Shown here piece after piece: positions 12,216 to 24,893 of a DNA stretch of 64,000 nt (position 1 is the first letter of the stretch; the number at the start of each line of letters is the position of its first letter). Where the stretch lies: NCBI RefSeq assembly GCF_028554725.1, contig NC_071668.1:54665732-54729731 (forward strand), read 5' to 3'. The notes under the pieces were generated by a model. It did not search any database, was not told where the DNA came from, and worked only from the letters and a program-made list of their open reading frames with translations. The DNA is from Zeugodacus cucurbitae. Taxonomy: Eukaryota > Arthropoda > Insecta > Diptera > Tephritidae. The position numbers and the translations under genes are program-made.

Positions 12216-13932
12216 AGGTTGGTCTTGATCCATAAAAATTCACCACAATGTATCGAAATTTTCTACCTCAAACGCAAGCACCTGCTTCCTAACCATAGCC
12301 CTAATCTAGCTATTTGAACTCATCCTAAATATACATAAGGTTCATGTGGATGTCTCAAGGATTGTGTCACAAAGTCAGAACAGTCAAGAAAGGAATATTG
12401 CTACATTCTATCTCGTCTTCTTCTATGCAACTGCTGTCAATTGTATCCGGAAATGTGTTGATTTTACAGAGCAAACTCCAAACTCCTTGGATGGAGCTGT
12501 TACAATTAGGGAATTATCATTGTTACTGCGGGCGAAGGGCTTACTGGATGTTGTATGATCTACCCTCGAGTCGGAGCAAACTGAATCGACCATGATTTAC
12601 TTTCATCTTCACATGATGTTTAGAGCCTTTTCTAGTGTGAATATTTTGCGACAGAACATCAATATCTCTTCTACTCTGCGGGACCTGCTTTCGGTCCACT
12701 ATTTTATTACAAAAATAAATACCTTTTCCTCTCTACAGCTCACCAGTAGCCACTCCTAGCGAGACATAGCACTTGAACTATTGAACAGTACAAGAGCCAG
12801 CCATTATGCTTAAGGGAGAGCAAAACGCATTGAGTTACCTCCTACTTTTGATGTTCTTAGCGCGGCAAAGTTTCGCAAATAAAAAGTGTAGCAAAAGTGA
12901 AAAACGTTGTAATTCAATATAGAAGAAATAATGGACATTTTAAATTTTATTTTCACCCAGCTGAGAAGACCGCAGTCTAGCAGCATCCGGTCGAGGCATT
13001 AGCGGGTGGTATTTTTTGTTGTCTTTTCTTGTTTTTGTATTCGCCTTAGACGTAGTGGATTTATTTTTAAATTTTATTGCAACTTAACGTGCTGCCATAT
13101 TGATTTCGTTTGCTGCTCGTATTTTAAATATTTTTTTTTTGCATTCTTTCACTGTCACTTTGCATTGAATTGCGAGTTTCCTTATGCTCAGCCAAGAATG
13201 CTGCCATAGCCACTTTTAATTTTTTTCTACTCACCATTTTCGTCCATTTCACCTATTTATTTTATTACTATTTTTCCGAGCGTAACAAAAACAAAAACAT
13301 AAAATTTGGCGGAGGCAAGCAAACGCAGCGGTCGGAGATGCTAAGTGCGCTGCAGACTGGCAAGGCAGCCATGAGTGGTATTGGCGTTAATGTTGCTCCA
13401 ATAGATAGCTTTCAATAGTTGTGTAAATATACAAAATATAAAAAATATAAACTTCTATATGTATATACGAATGTATTTATGTGGGCAAAATAAATCTATT
13501 GTAGAAATGTTGCGTTCGCATCAGACTCCATGTTGAACGAGACGCAGCCAGCTTTTATTTCCACTTTATCCAAACACCAGGCGTTGTAGTTGCACGCCAA
13601 ACTACTTTTCACTTTTCAGGTATTTTGATGAATAAAGCTATGCTTGTGCTGCGTGCCGTGATTGAAGTTTTTGAAGTTTATCTGCTTCATGCCACACCTC
13701 CTACCGCTTCCGCCGATGAATATCCGCGAGCGTTGTTGAACTTTAGTGTAGAGTGCCAAGTTTAAAGGAGAGCATATAAAAAATAAATATAAATGTTGTG
13801 AAAAATAATATTATATGTGTCTATCCATATTAGGGTGGTAATAATAAATTTCGAGAAAATTTATTTCTTACTCTAAATAATGTTCAACAAAAATACATGT
13901 CCTATGAAAATAGTAACTTTGTAAGTCATACA
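12216..13932. other. Non-coding stretch
   Basis: No gene is supported. Around 12950-13420 the GC content is higher and a small + strand frame exists, but it has no domain and no splice context I trust. Confidence 0.4.
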
Positions 13933-14854
13933 TTAGGTTGGCAAATAACGCCTTTTTGTCTTTTGAATTTCGCGGCTATGTATAAAGAGCTCGAATCTGG
14001 CAATACTGTAGATCTTTGAAAGGTCTTGACATAACTTACTAAACGACGCTATGCATGATTAGTCCGTTAAAGGCAAATCTTTTAAATCATCTGCAGAAGG
14101 CTGGATACACAAAAAAGATTGATGTTTGGGATGATTTGACGCAAAAAAACCTTCTGGACCGAATCAAAGCCTGCGATATGCTGCTGAAACAAAACGAACT
14201 CATTTTTAAAGCGGATGGTGACTGGGGAATTAAAATTGATCACTTGCAACAATATCAAGCGAAAACGGTCGTGGTCGAGGGCCAGTGAACCGTCCCACAC
14301 AGTGGCCAAGCCGGGATTGACAGCCTGGAAGGTTTTGCTTTGTAGGAATCGCCTACTATGAGCTGCTTCTATATAGCCAAACGCTTAATTCTACCATCTA
14401 CTGCGAACAAATGGACCGCTTGAAACAGGCGATCGACCAGAAGCGTCCAGAATTGGCCAACAGGAAGGGTGTAGTGTTCCATCAGGACAACGCCAGACCA
14501 CACACTTCGTTGATGACACTTCAGAAGCTACAGGAGCGAGGATGAGATGTGTTACCAAATCCACCATATCGCCCGGACATAGCGCCAAGTGAGTACAACT
14601 TGTTCCTGTCCATGGTGAACGCCCTTGGTGGTGTAAAGTTGAACTCAAAAGAGGCTTGTTAAAAGTGGTTGTCCGAGTTCTTCGCAAATAAGGACGGGGC
14701 TTCTACGAGGGGGTATTATGAAGTCGCCGTCCAGATAGAAACAGATTATCTAACGAAACGGCGCATATTTGAACTAAATCCGATCACTGTAACACTTTTT
14801 ATAAAGCATTAAATAAAGAGCAGAAAAGCGAAAGGTAGATATTTGCCAACCTAA
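13933..14854 (+). mobile_element. Mariner-type element, internally deleted, with both terminal repeats
   Basis: The ends are inverted repeats (TTAGGTTGGCAAATA at 13933, its complement ending at 14854). A TA follows the right end, while the left TA appears mutated to CA. Between them the + strand encodes mariner transposase pieces in shifting frames: DDLTQKNLLDRIKACDMLL, then VFHQDNARPHTS, then PPYRPDIAPSEYN. The helix-turn-helix N-terminus is missing, since only about 110 bp separate the 5' repeat from a mid-protein motif. The third catalytic Asp of the usual PSDY is Glu here, and TGA replaces a Trp codon. At 922 bp it is shorter than the roughly 1.3 kb usual for mariner. The copy is dead. 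Confidence 0.85.
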
Positions 14855-16914
14855 TATAAACGTATATATTTATATTTACAGTGTGTGATAAGACGATCAG
14901 ATCATAAGAATTTTATTCCAACTAAGTTATGTTGCGCTGGAGTTTGGGTTGAGTTTACCTAAAGATGTCTAATATTTGTTATACCCGCCCTAATAACCTT
15001 CAATCGGAATTTATATACTAGCTTCGTTCAAGTGTTGAATTTAAAAACACTTTTGTAATGTTTTTATTTTACTTTAAGGATCACCCTAGTGTATTTATCG
15101 GTATATGGAAATATAAATAGAAACACACAAGTTCAGGAAAATGCAAAGATAAATAATGTACACATGCGAAAGTTTATCTAATGTAATTCTATGAAATCAA
15201 GTAAATCTATAGTATAGTTTAAATAGGTATACGAGTATATTAATATACGCCAGTTAAAATACTGTACCATTAGAAGGCGGTGCTGGTACTGGTGCTCTAT
15301 TGGGAGACTATATGAAAGAGTTGTGAACAGGTACTATATGAGATTGATCGACTGAGTCAGCAACTTAACGAAATGGACGGATTTTAGTACTAAATAAAAA
15401 TATATTAATTGTAACTTATTTAATTAATTTTATGAATATAAGTACCTCACATTCAGACTGCTAAATACGACGTAAAGTCGACCGGAGCAACATATAAACA
15501 TAGGCCAAGCCTAATTTTCAAAAGTTTAAGAGATCGATTATTTTCAATAGTAGTTAGAGATTGAAAGTTTTTCGATAGTTTGTTATTTAATTTAAAATAT
15601 CAAATTTTAATTGTTTTGTGAGCCTCGCAAACGAAAATATTTGCACCAACAGTTCCACTCTACACCGCTTTAGAACCAGTTCTTGGATACTCACAAACTT
15701 TTATCTATAGTATGCTAAACTATTGCTTTCTGAACTCTCTCTCTCTCTTTTGCGGAGTATCTATAATATGACTATATACTTTTATACAGAGCAGTTGATT
15801 TCATTTGCAAACACATAAGTTTGTATTCATTATACATATTCATCTTCTATATATCCATTTCACATAATACGTATGCGTTGCACTCCACTGCTACTCACAG
15901 AAGATTTATCTGTTAACAAATTCTTTTTTATAGAATCTCATCGACTTTTTTACACCTAATTGCTATTTAAAACGAATTTGCATTTCTTTGGAAGTAAAAC
16001 GTTGCAAATAGAATTCGAAATAATGAAAGCTTGGTGCAAAAGGTTTCACTTCTCATTTGTGTAAGAAAAGAATAAATTCCCATGAAATCCTACAAGAGTT
16101 ATACTCACAGCGAAAATAAATATTGTTTGAGATATTTCACGAGAAAGCAATTAAAATTAATAAACTTTAATAACGATAAGGGAAAGGTGAAAATTCAACA
16201 TTTCACATTAAGTTCAGAATGAAGTATATTAGGAGTGCAAGATATTTTTTTCCAGAAATTTAATGGGAATTTGATATTGAAGGTAAATAAAAATGAAATT
16301 TTTAAATAAAAATTTGTAAAATTTGAAATACATCACTATTGCACAGTGGCTCCGCCCATAGGCCAAAAATCAAAAAATCCATCTCACACTTTTTTGTCAA
16401 AATTATACCGATGGCCTTTAAATTGTCCAACTTCTTATTTGCAAACCGAATCAAGAATATTTTTAAGGGATTTTGAAGTTAAAGGTATTTACATAATCTT
16501 ATGAGGTTAATTAAGCTTAACTTGATTCGTGGTTTTTGTGAAATTAATGTCTTATGTGACCTATTTACTTGTACATTTTTTGTGCGTCTTCAATTTGTTT
16601 ATATAAAGTTTTAATTATGTTCCCCCACCATCCCCATTTGGTTTATTTTATATTGTCTTTAGCAGAGTCTTAAGGTAGTAAAAGTGTTAAAGTTAGGTGC
16701 TGAATTTGCAATCGTCAAAATACTAATGCCCTATGAATACACTATTTTTACGTTCAAGCCTATTATAACTGGGCTAAGGAAGCTTGGAAAGGAGGATAAG
16801 TGAATATTATTTCAATCTGTGTACTACTACTAGGGGAGTCATTATAAGTTTTTGTTAACTGTATTAAATTGGTTGATAATTTGCTTTTTTCCTACATGAT
16901 TTTTTTATATGATA
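14855..16914. other. AT-rich non-coding stretch
   Basis: No gene, clear repeat or RNA is visible. A short CT-rich tract lies near 15737. Confidence 0.45.
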
Positions 16915-17089
16915 CAGTAAAATCTGTAAGTTGAACACCCTTATAATTTGAACATTCGCACAAATTGGACAAAATATTCTGTACCAACATAATATAGTAC
17001 AAACAATAATTTCTTCATAACATAAACACTCGCGTAACTTTGACAAAAAGTGCAGAACCGCAGGTGTCCAGCTTAGACAGGTTTTACTG
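16915..17089. mobile_element. 175-bp pogo/Tigger-like MITE
   Basis: Inverted ends CAGTAAAATCTGTAAGTTGA (left) and CAGTAAAACCTGTCTAAGCT (right, on the other strand) are flanked on both sides by TA. The CAGT-start ends, TA duplication and small size fit a non-autonomous pogo/Tigger-type element. No coding capacity. Confidence 0.8.
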
Positions 17090-17314
17090 TATTATTCTTA
17101 TAGGCGGAATATGGGGATTGGATGGGGGAAACTATTACGACCAGTCATATTCAGCTTTTTTCCTTAAATATTTTTAAAAACCTCACTGAAAGTTTTGACG
17201 CTCCGACCATGACCTTGGGAAGAATTGTTGTCCATTATCGCCATATAAGTGCAATTCCTATGCTATGTGAGCTATAGAATTTAGTAGTCGAGGTGGCCAA
17301 TTTTTTTACATATA

Positions 17315-17507
17315 CGAGGGCTGCTCTAAAGTTGTGAAAAATGATCGCACGAAAATGTTCACGAGTTAATTCCATTTTTTGGCCGAGATGAATTTTTTTA
17401 TTCCCTGTAAATAAAACAATTCACGATTAAATGACAAAACGTTCTGAGTGATGTTATGCTAAAAAAGTTAATGTTGCCTAGGCCAGAAATATATATAGCA
17501 GCCCTCG
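17315..17507. mobile_element. 193-bp mariner-type MITE
   Basis: Inverted ends CGAGGGCTGCT at 17315 and its complement ending at 17507 have TA on both sides. It has no frame of note. The CGAGGGYTG ends and TA duplication suggest a mariner-derived MITE. Confidence 0.75.
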
Positions 17508-17509
17508 TA

Positions 17510-18200
17510 TTTACAATATTTTTTTAAATTTTTAGGGAAATTTAATAGCGATATCTCAACGGGAAGCATTTTTGGCCGCGCTTCATACAAGCCGAACCAC
17601 TGTGTATTGGTGTCAAAGTGCAAGAGATTCAGGAAAGCTTTATTTTGTTTAAAAAGTATCACTTTTTACGTAAAATTTTAATCAATTATATTGAAAAAAT
17701 AAAATAAATTTTACAATGAAAAGTGAAAAAGGAAAGTGGTGTAAAATCCCTTGATATAAACTAAAAGAAGATACCACATTCAAAAATATATGTCATTGGG
17801 ATTATAAATAATTTAAAAACAAATAGAAAACAAATTATTCATATTCATGTATCAATATTTTTGTGTTTTTTTTTTCGAAAACATGCGAAGTCTACAATTT
17901 CAGTGGGACATCTAATTAAAAACGAAGATATATTATCAGAGCATGTTTATGACAATGGAATATGGCATTTACTTTTAGTTAGTACTTGGTTGCATAACCT
18001 TTTTGCTTCAATACATACATCTACATATATCATACAGTATATGTAGTTGGAGGAAAATAGTTGCCTCATAAAATTTGAGAGGGTTTGCCATTTGTTTAAA
18101 ATGAAGTGATTTCCACAAATTGTTTAAGTATATCAATAAAATATTTCAATTTGGAGATCACTCTACTTTTGTTTGGAAATATTGATGTATGTACATACTT
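17510..18200. other. AT-rich non-coding stretch
   Basis: Nothing is supported here. The frames are short and compositionally biased. Confidence 0.45.
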
Positions 18201-18202
18201 AC

Positions 18203-18462
18203 TAGAGGTCTTGGTATTCGAGTAATCGACTAACCGGATAAGGCATTATTCGAATAATAATATTCAGTTTGCAGTATCCGTATAGTCGTCGACTATTCGA
18301 TTAACAGCTCTATTCCGACTATTCGGTTAAACGTTCATTATCGACTATTCGAATAGTGCAAGATCATTAAATTACCTTTTATGTATATTGAAAAAAGTGA
18401 AACTCGCAATGTTACGACTATTCGAATAGTATTAATCGGTTAATATTCATACAAACGGTTAC
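18203..18462. mobile_element. TATTCG-rich MITE, shortened copy
   Basis: It starts TAGAGGTCTTGGTATTCG and shares the same order of ATTCGAAT-type palindromes as the copy at 9811. It has an internal deletion and lacks the matching right end. Confidence 0.7.
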
Positions 18463-18518
18463 GAAAAATACATAAAAAGATTTATTTTATATTATTGAAA
18501 ATATCAACCTTCTTGATA

Positions 18519-18991
18519 CATTGTAATTTCTACAAGTCGAAGATCTCCATAACTCGAACTTTTGAATTGGGAATAGAAGCAAAATTTCTTACAAATTTCC
18601 TGCCATAAATCTAACTTTTCGACCAGGGCATAAAACAAAATTTTAAATTTTAGTATCAAGGAATCAATTTTATCAATTTTAAAGGAGTCCCTATATACGT
18701 ATAGAGGTGAACAAGAAAAATGATATTACACTTATAGATTTCATAAAACGTGTAACAAAGGCATGACATACAGACGTCAAGAGCCAAACAATAGCAAAGT
18801 GCAGCAAACAAAATCACAGAATATATGTTTTAATGTATTTAAATAAGTAAATAACTGAAACTGTGTATAAATCTATATTTCACAGCTTTTTGAAAAATGT
18901 ATGTTTTAATGAAAATTTCTATAACTCGAAGTCTCTCTAACACGAAGTTTTTTGGTGAATTATGGTGATTCGAGTTAGAGAAGTTACACTG
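18519..18991. mobile_element. 473-bp pogo-like MITE (CTCGAA family), full-length
   Basis: The left end CATTGTAATTTCTACAAGTC matches the complement of the right end (CAGTGTAACTTCTCTAACTC). TA flanks both sides (18517-18518 and 18992-18993). The interior repeats AACTCGAA-type words and shares long stretches with the copy at 52857, such as CGACCAGGGC and AACAAAGGCATG. No coding capacity. Confidence 0.75.
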
Positions 18992-19054
18992 TATTGGATT
19001 CTATTCACTGCCTTTGTGATGTATGTGATTGGCGTTCAACCGTTTAGCCGGGCC

Positions 19055-19770
19055 GTTTCAGGGCTGGAGTGTTTTCGTCCATTCGGACAACATGACCTAG
19101 CCAGCGTAGCCGCTGTCTTTTTATTCGCTGAACTATGTCAATGCCGTCGTATAACTCGTACAGCTCACCGTTCCATAGTCTGCGGTATTCGCCGTTGCCA
19201 ATGTTCTGAGGTCCGTAAATCTTGCGCAAAATTTTCCTCTCGAAAACTCCTAGTGTCGTCTCATCTGATGTTGACATCGTCCAAGCTTCTGCACCATAAA
19301 ACAGGACTGGAATGATAAGCGACTTGTAGAGTTTGATTTTGGTTCGTCGAGAGAGGTCTTTACTGTTCAATTGCCTACTCAGTCCAAAGTAGCACCTGTT
19401 GGCAAGAGTGATTCTGCGCTGGATTTCTAGGTTGACATTGTTGGTGTTGTTGATACTGGTTCCCAGGTATACGAAATTATCTACAACTTCAAAGTTATGA
19501 CTGGCAACAGTGACGTGGGAGCCAAGGCGCGAGTGCGCCGACTATTTGCTTGATGACAGGAGATATTTCGTCTTGACCTCATTCACCTCCAGACCATTCG
19601 CTTCGCTTCCTTATCCATGCGGGAAAAAGCAGAACAAACGGCGCGGTTGTTGCTTCCGATGATATCAATATCATCGGCGTACGCCAGGAGCTGTACACTC
19701 TTATAGAAGATTGTACCTTCTCTATTTAGCTCTGCAGCTCGTGTTATTTTTTCCAACATAAGGCAGTTGA
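19055..19770 (-). mobile_element. LINE ORF2 fragment, family 2 (reverse transcriptase C-terminal part)
   Basis: On the minus strand the order is a RAAELNREGTIFYKSVQLLA-type segment, the YADD active-site region (YADDIDIIG), SRRTKIKLYKSLIIP, YGAEAWTMSTSDETTLG, KIYGPQNIGNGEYRR and RLRWLGHVVRMDE. It matches the longer copy at 47.3 kb. Stops and frameshifts break it (the EVNE/DKTKYLL part is damaged). The 3' part is cut at about 19055, shortly after the ENTPALK motif. It is a dead non-LTR retrotransposon. Confidence 0.85.
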
Positions 19771-22296
19771 TAGTTGCTTTTAACTGTAAAATTTTTCACC
19801 AGAGAGCAGTTTTCCAAGATAGCGAGCAGAGAAATAGTGAATCGAAGATTGCTAATTATTCAAGAAACTACAAAAGTACGGTCAAAGCTATACAATCGTC
19901 CATAAATGGTAGCAATGCATAAGATAGTATTAATTTGGAGTATATGTACGTTAGACAAGATATTGATCTATTGTACCTAGAAATATTATGGTGGTTCTCC
20001 ACTCCCTGGAGTGATTTGTTCCTACCTTTGTTTAGTAATCTCCTTATAATAATTACATATTTTATTATTATTTCTTTATTATAAATTTGAAATAGTTTTA
20101 CAGTTGAAAGGGCTTATGCATATCAATCAAATATCAATCAATTTAGCTCTAATGTTTTCAATCGACCTTAGATTTATATTTGTGTGACTACAATTTTGTA
20201 TAAGAGGCAAATTAATTTCCGCTTAGAACTTAAAGAATAACATCCCTTGAATTTAATTTGCCTCATATTACTATCTCTCCTATTTAAACTACAAATTTAA
20301 TTTACACTCTCCATAAAAAGTGCTAGTTTGTAATTTAATAAATTGAAGTGCGAATATTGACCGAAAAAATATGAAAAAGCGAAAAATGTAAAGTAAACGT
20401 GATAAAAAATTAAAATGAAAAGTAAATTTGCCGAGTTTTGCTAATTAAGCCAACATGCCAAAAATGTTGCATATGTAACCAAAGGCATACATAGAGCCAT
20501 ACATATAATGGGTACATACATATATGGGGGACAGGTGCAAAGCGCCGGACATAGCCAAGTAACATGCAATTACACATATATACATATATTTACACAATGC
20601 AAGCAAATTGTACAAACAAAAATTTGTTGAATGCCATTAAAGTATGCATAGAGGAGGACATGCATAGCATGCTGACAACTTAACTCACTCCAGCTTACAG
20701 TCATGGTCAGTTTGGCACAGGCATATTTACATATGTGCATACATATATGAATATAAGTATATATATGAATATTTGGGTGTATATAGACCAAGTTCTCTCA
20801 AAGAAATGTCGGTCGCATTCATTTTGGCAGACAGAGCATGCTGCGTATAGTATATATGATATATTCTATAGAGGGCTGTTTTTTTATATACCCTGGCTGC
20901 TGCCCGTCTAACCAACTGTCTGTCGTTCCCTCCGGATGTGTGTAGGGCGCCAGCGACTCAATGCATTGGAACGTACCGCGTCTAATGGCAATGGCGCTTC
21001 GACTACCCCCTGCTGGGGCAGCTAAATCACTAAACATATACATGATGTGTACGATATACCCACATATGGATGTTTGTATATGTGTGTGTGTGTTTCATTC
21101 TGACTGCATGCAACACAATTGTCATGTTGCACTGCCAGCTCATTCATGCGCTCGCTCGCCTCACTGGTCTGCTGAATTTGTTTAAGTCGCGCCGCGTTGA
21201 AAATAAAATTACAAATAAAACTGCGTCGCACTCTCACACACATACACACACATGCGCATAAAAAAGGGAAAAAATAATGCAACTATTTTGACAAGTAAAG
21301 CGCAAAGCAAAAAAGGCTAAAAGTAAATCTTGCGCCTTTTTATGCTGTGTAAATATGAATTTGGCACGAAAAAGCAAATGCCTCACGTCCGAAGGCAATT
21401 TTTTAGTTGCCAGCTGTTTGTTGTTGTTACAAAAACATTTATATTTTTCGATTTTTCTTTTTCACTCATGCGCTCGGACGTCGCTTTATTTACACACCAG
21501 ACACCGGCCGAGGCACATATTCGTTTAACGCACACAGATGTAAAGTCGAGAGTGTGTGTGTCTGCGTGCCTTTAAAAAAATATGCATTTGCATGTATGTG
21601 ATGTATGTGTGTGAGTGTGTGTGCCAGTGTTTAAGTGACACATAAAATCAGCTAGGTTTTTGTGTGCGAAGCGTGACGCAGCATTTCAACAACATTTCAA
21701 TGGACCCAACACAGTCTGTCTGTTCACTGCAATTTTTGCTGTTGTTGCTTCTTTTTCATGGCACACACAGTGGCAACGCCATTCATTCACGTGTGCGAGG
21801 TCGTCGCGTAAATTTTCCAGCGAAAGCAAGCGCTTAAACGTATTAATTTCGCTGTTGCACTTATTGATATTTTAAATTGGAAGATTGAAAAAATCGGCAA
21901 TGAAACATTTTGCTTGCGCTGTCGTTGTTTTCACACTTGAATGTAGTTAAAAGTTATAGAGGAACAATAAAATAATGTCTGCGGATTGTAGTAAGTGGTG
22001 GCAATAATGTGAGATTTTTTTTTATAGTTTTACTTAAGTAAGAGATTAAATATTTTTATTTATTTTGGTGAGATAAAGCAGACAATTATTCAACAAGCAT
22101 GTTAGAAGCCTAAATTTATTCTATGTTTATTAATCACTGCACAGAATCACTATTTAAAATGTGACAAGTCCAATATAATGCATGTATATGTGATTATAGA
22201 GAAAGGACCGTATGATTAATTGCACTTGCCGTTCTCTTAATTCCATATTCCTTTTTTTCGGCCATGTTCTATGAATAATAATAGTAGCAAATCTTC
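19771..22296. other. Non-coding stretch, partly GC-richer
   Basis: No gene is supported. At 20460-20800 there is ATACAT/ATATAC-rich sequence. From 20880 to 21030 and 21100 to 21850 the DNA is GC-richer, with CA/GT runs, and looks single-copy. Overlapping frames on both strands there lack domains and probably reflect composition. Confidence 0.4.
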
Positions 22297-23053
22297 TTCT
22301 TCTTCTTGACTGGCGTAGGCACCGCTTACTCGGTTATAGCCGAGTCCACAACAGCGCGTAACGTATCTCTCCTTCTTGCAGTTTCGCGCCAATTGGTTAT
22401 ACCAAGCGAAGTCAGGTTCCTCTCCACCTGGTCCTTCCATCGGAGTGGAGGTCTCCCTCTTCCTCGGCTTCGACCAGCGGGTACTGCATCGAACACTTTC
22501 AGAGCTGGAGCACTTTTGTCCATTCGAACAACATAACCTAGCCAGCGTAGCCGCTGTCTTTTTATTCGCTGGACTATGTCTATGTCGTCGAACAACACAT
22601 ACAGCTCATCATTCCATCTTCTGCGGTATTCGCCGTTGCCAATGTTTAAGGGACCGTAAATCTTCCGCAAAACCTTTCTCTCGAAAACTCCGTCTCATCG
22701 GATGTTGACACCGTCCACGCTTCTGCACCGTAAAGTAGGACGGGAATGATGAGAGACTTGTAGAGTTTGGTTTTTGTTCGTCGAGAGAGGACTTTACTTT
22801 TCAATTGCCTACTTAGTCCATAGTAGCACCTGTTGGCAAGAGTGATTCTGCGTTGGATTTCCAGGCTGACATTGTTATTGCTGTTAATGCTGGTTCCCAG
22901 GTATACGAAATTATCTACAACTTCAAAGTTATGACTGTCAACAGAGACGTGGGAGCCAAGACGCGAATGCGCTGACTGTTTGTTTAATGACAGGAGATAT
23001 TTCGTCTTGTCCTCATTCATTGTCGCTTCGCTTCCTTATCCAGTCTGAAAAAG
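22297..23053 (-). mobile_element. LINE ORF2 fragment, family 2, with 3' end
   Basis: The minus strand encodes NEDKTKYLLSLNKQSAHSRL, VYLGTSINSNNNVSLEIQRR, YKSLIIPVLLYGAEAWTVST, then a 1-bp-type frame break, KIYGPLNIGNGEYRRRWNDE, and a C-terminus with RGRGRPPLRWKDQVE. The 3' end GCGGTGCCTACGCCAGTC is followed by a GAA-type tail (minus strand), at about 22290-22306. It is 5'-truncated near 23053. It belongs to the same family as the copies at 19.1, 32.4, 36.6 and 47.3 kb. Confidence 0.85.
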
Positions 23054-23524
23054 TACATTCATGACAACGAAAGTTTGTGATAAATAATAATTTCAGGAAT
23101 AAAATTTCCCAGAAACGTAATATGTTGTCCAAGCTCTTCAACAGTCTCATTTCACAAGTTTTAAACGATGAGAGTTATTCGTACACTATACATATATAAA
23201 AAGTTAGTTTTTAATATGTATCATAATTCTAAAAAGAAGAATATTGGAGCACAAGTAATATCTTTGGAAATTAGTTCAATTCTTAAGATTTCTATCAAAA
23301 TATTTCTTATATCAACTATAGGACTTATATTATGCCCATAACGTTCTTCTGGAAACATTAGATAGTTAAACTATCTGGAAATGATATGAATAGGATGTAA
23401 AGGGTATTGTTTTAGACGTGAGGTTTTTAGTGGGGCAATATTTTTTCAGCTTTATGTTCAATTCGAATTCATGGAACTTATCGAACCAGCCGCGGCGCTA
23501 ACTTGCCTGAAATCATTTTTAAAA
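23054..23524. other. AT-rich non-coding spacer
   Basis: Nothing recognisable lies between the LINE and the Helitron. Confidence 0.4.
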
Positions 23525-24893
23525 TCTAATATATAAAATTTATGTTATTGAACTCCTCTGAAACCGCTTGACCGATTTTCGTGAATCTTAGCGTGCATAT
23601 CGGCTAGGGTGGAGAATCGGACAACATCTATTTTCCATCCTCCTAAATGTTAAGGGTGGTCCACCCCTAAATTTTTTTAATTTTCCGCGAAGAAAATTAA
23701 AAATTTTCTAAAATCGGGAAGTTATTGGTTGTTGAAGTTCAAACCGATCTGGCTAATTTTAGTTTTGAAATATTCGTGGAAGGCTAGAAAAAGATTAGAA
23801 AGTGAGTAAATATGGAAAGATTGCGAGGAAGATATCAATAAGAGAATTTTAATCGAGTTGACAAGAAAAATATAAAAAGAGAAAACAAAAAAATAATATT
23901 TCGAAGGTTGTCATTGTTGCTTTGTTAAAATATTTTTGTTATTGTTCAATTGTATAAGGTTGTGTCGATAGCCAAAACAATTTATAAAGAAATCATAACA
24001 TCATATAAGGGCTGATGTGATTCCAGAACCAATTTCACTCATTTTCACCACCAAGGTTAACGGGAATAGGGGTAACTTGGCACCTGTTAGTAGGCAAACA
24101 AACGGCACATTCGGTCTTGAAATTACTCCTAAATTGCAAATGAACGAAACACCAGTCGGCAAAATCGCCAAAAATAGCGCTATAACGAAGATTTTCCAAA
24201 TATTCAAGAAGTCGCTGGAGGTACTGCACAGGACTTTAAAAGATCTTGATTGTAGATAAACGTTTTTGGTGGAGCCAGGGTTCTGTTAACAGGTGATTTA
24301 CGCCAGACTCTTCCAATTATTCCTGGATCAACTGTTACTGACGGGCTAATAGCATGCCTAAAATCATTTAATTTGTGGCGACACATAAAGTAACGCCAAT
24401 TAACAACTAACATATGAGTGTTTTTGCAACAATATCAAATTGCGATTGTAGAAGCAGTTGGAAATGGTAGGGTCGCAGTGGACACCTCGATGGATTAATA
24501 GCATTTCCTACAGATTTCCGTCACTTCATTGACTCGAAAGAAAAGTTTTCCTGACATGAAACCGCAATATGATAACCATAAATGACTGATTGAATGACCT
24601 ATATTGGTGGTAAAAAAACAAAGATATCGATGATCTTAATGCGACAATTTTGAATTTCGGTTCAGGAGAGTTGACACAGCTACAAACCAGGATGTCGTAG
24701 TCAATTATCCCAAACTATTTAAAATTGTCTGTACTATCACCACTCACTTAGCAATTAAAAGTAGTGTGAGTTGTCATCATGATACGTAACATAAATCGAT
24801 CTCGAGTAATCAATATCGTCGCCGAAGCCAAGATTGGACCAACTTAATTTAATGTATACCTTAGCCACAACAACGTGTGGCCGGGTCTGCTAG
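23525..24893 (+). mobile_element. Helitron rolling-circle transposon, internally deleted
   Basis: It begins TCTAATATATAAAA with the common insect Helitron sub-terminal block GAAACCGCTTGACCGATTTT. It ends with a hairpin (CCACA loop TGTGG, 24865-24880) just before GGGTCTGCTAG, the classical 3' end, inserted between A and T. Inside, on the + strand, remnants of the Pif1-like helicase are legible: LLTGDLRQTLPIIPGSTVTD from about 24283, then CLKSFNLWRH, and further on VDTATNQDVVVNYP. The Rep domain is not recognisable. At 1.37 kb it is a decayed deletion derivative of an autonomous Helitron. Confidence 0.88.
24271..24720 (+). pseudogene. Helitron helicase remnant
   Basis: The frame from 24271 gives GARVLLTGDLRQTLPIIP, which corresponds to the helicase segment GDFRQxLPVI (motif III area). 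The ACLKSFNLWRHIK segment follows before a stop. After about 280 bp of broken frames, VDTATNQDVVVNYP matches the region preceding the C-terminal helicase motifs. Stops and frameshifts make it non-functional. Confidence 0.8.
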
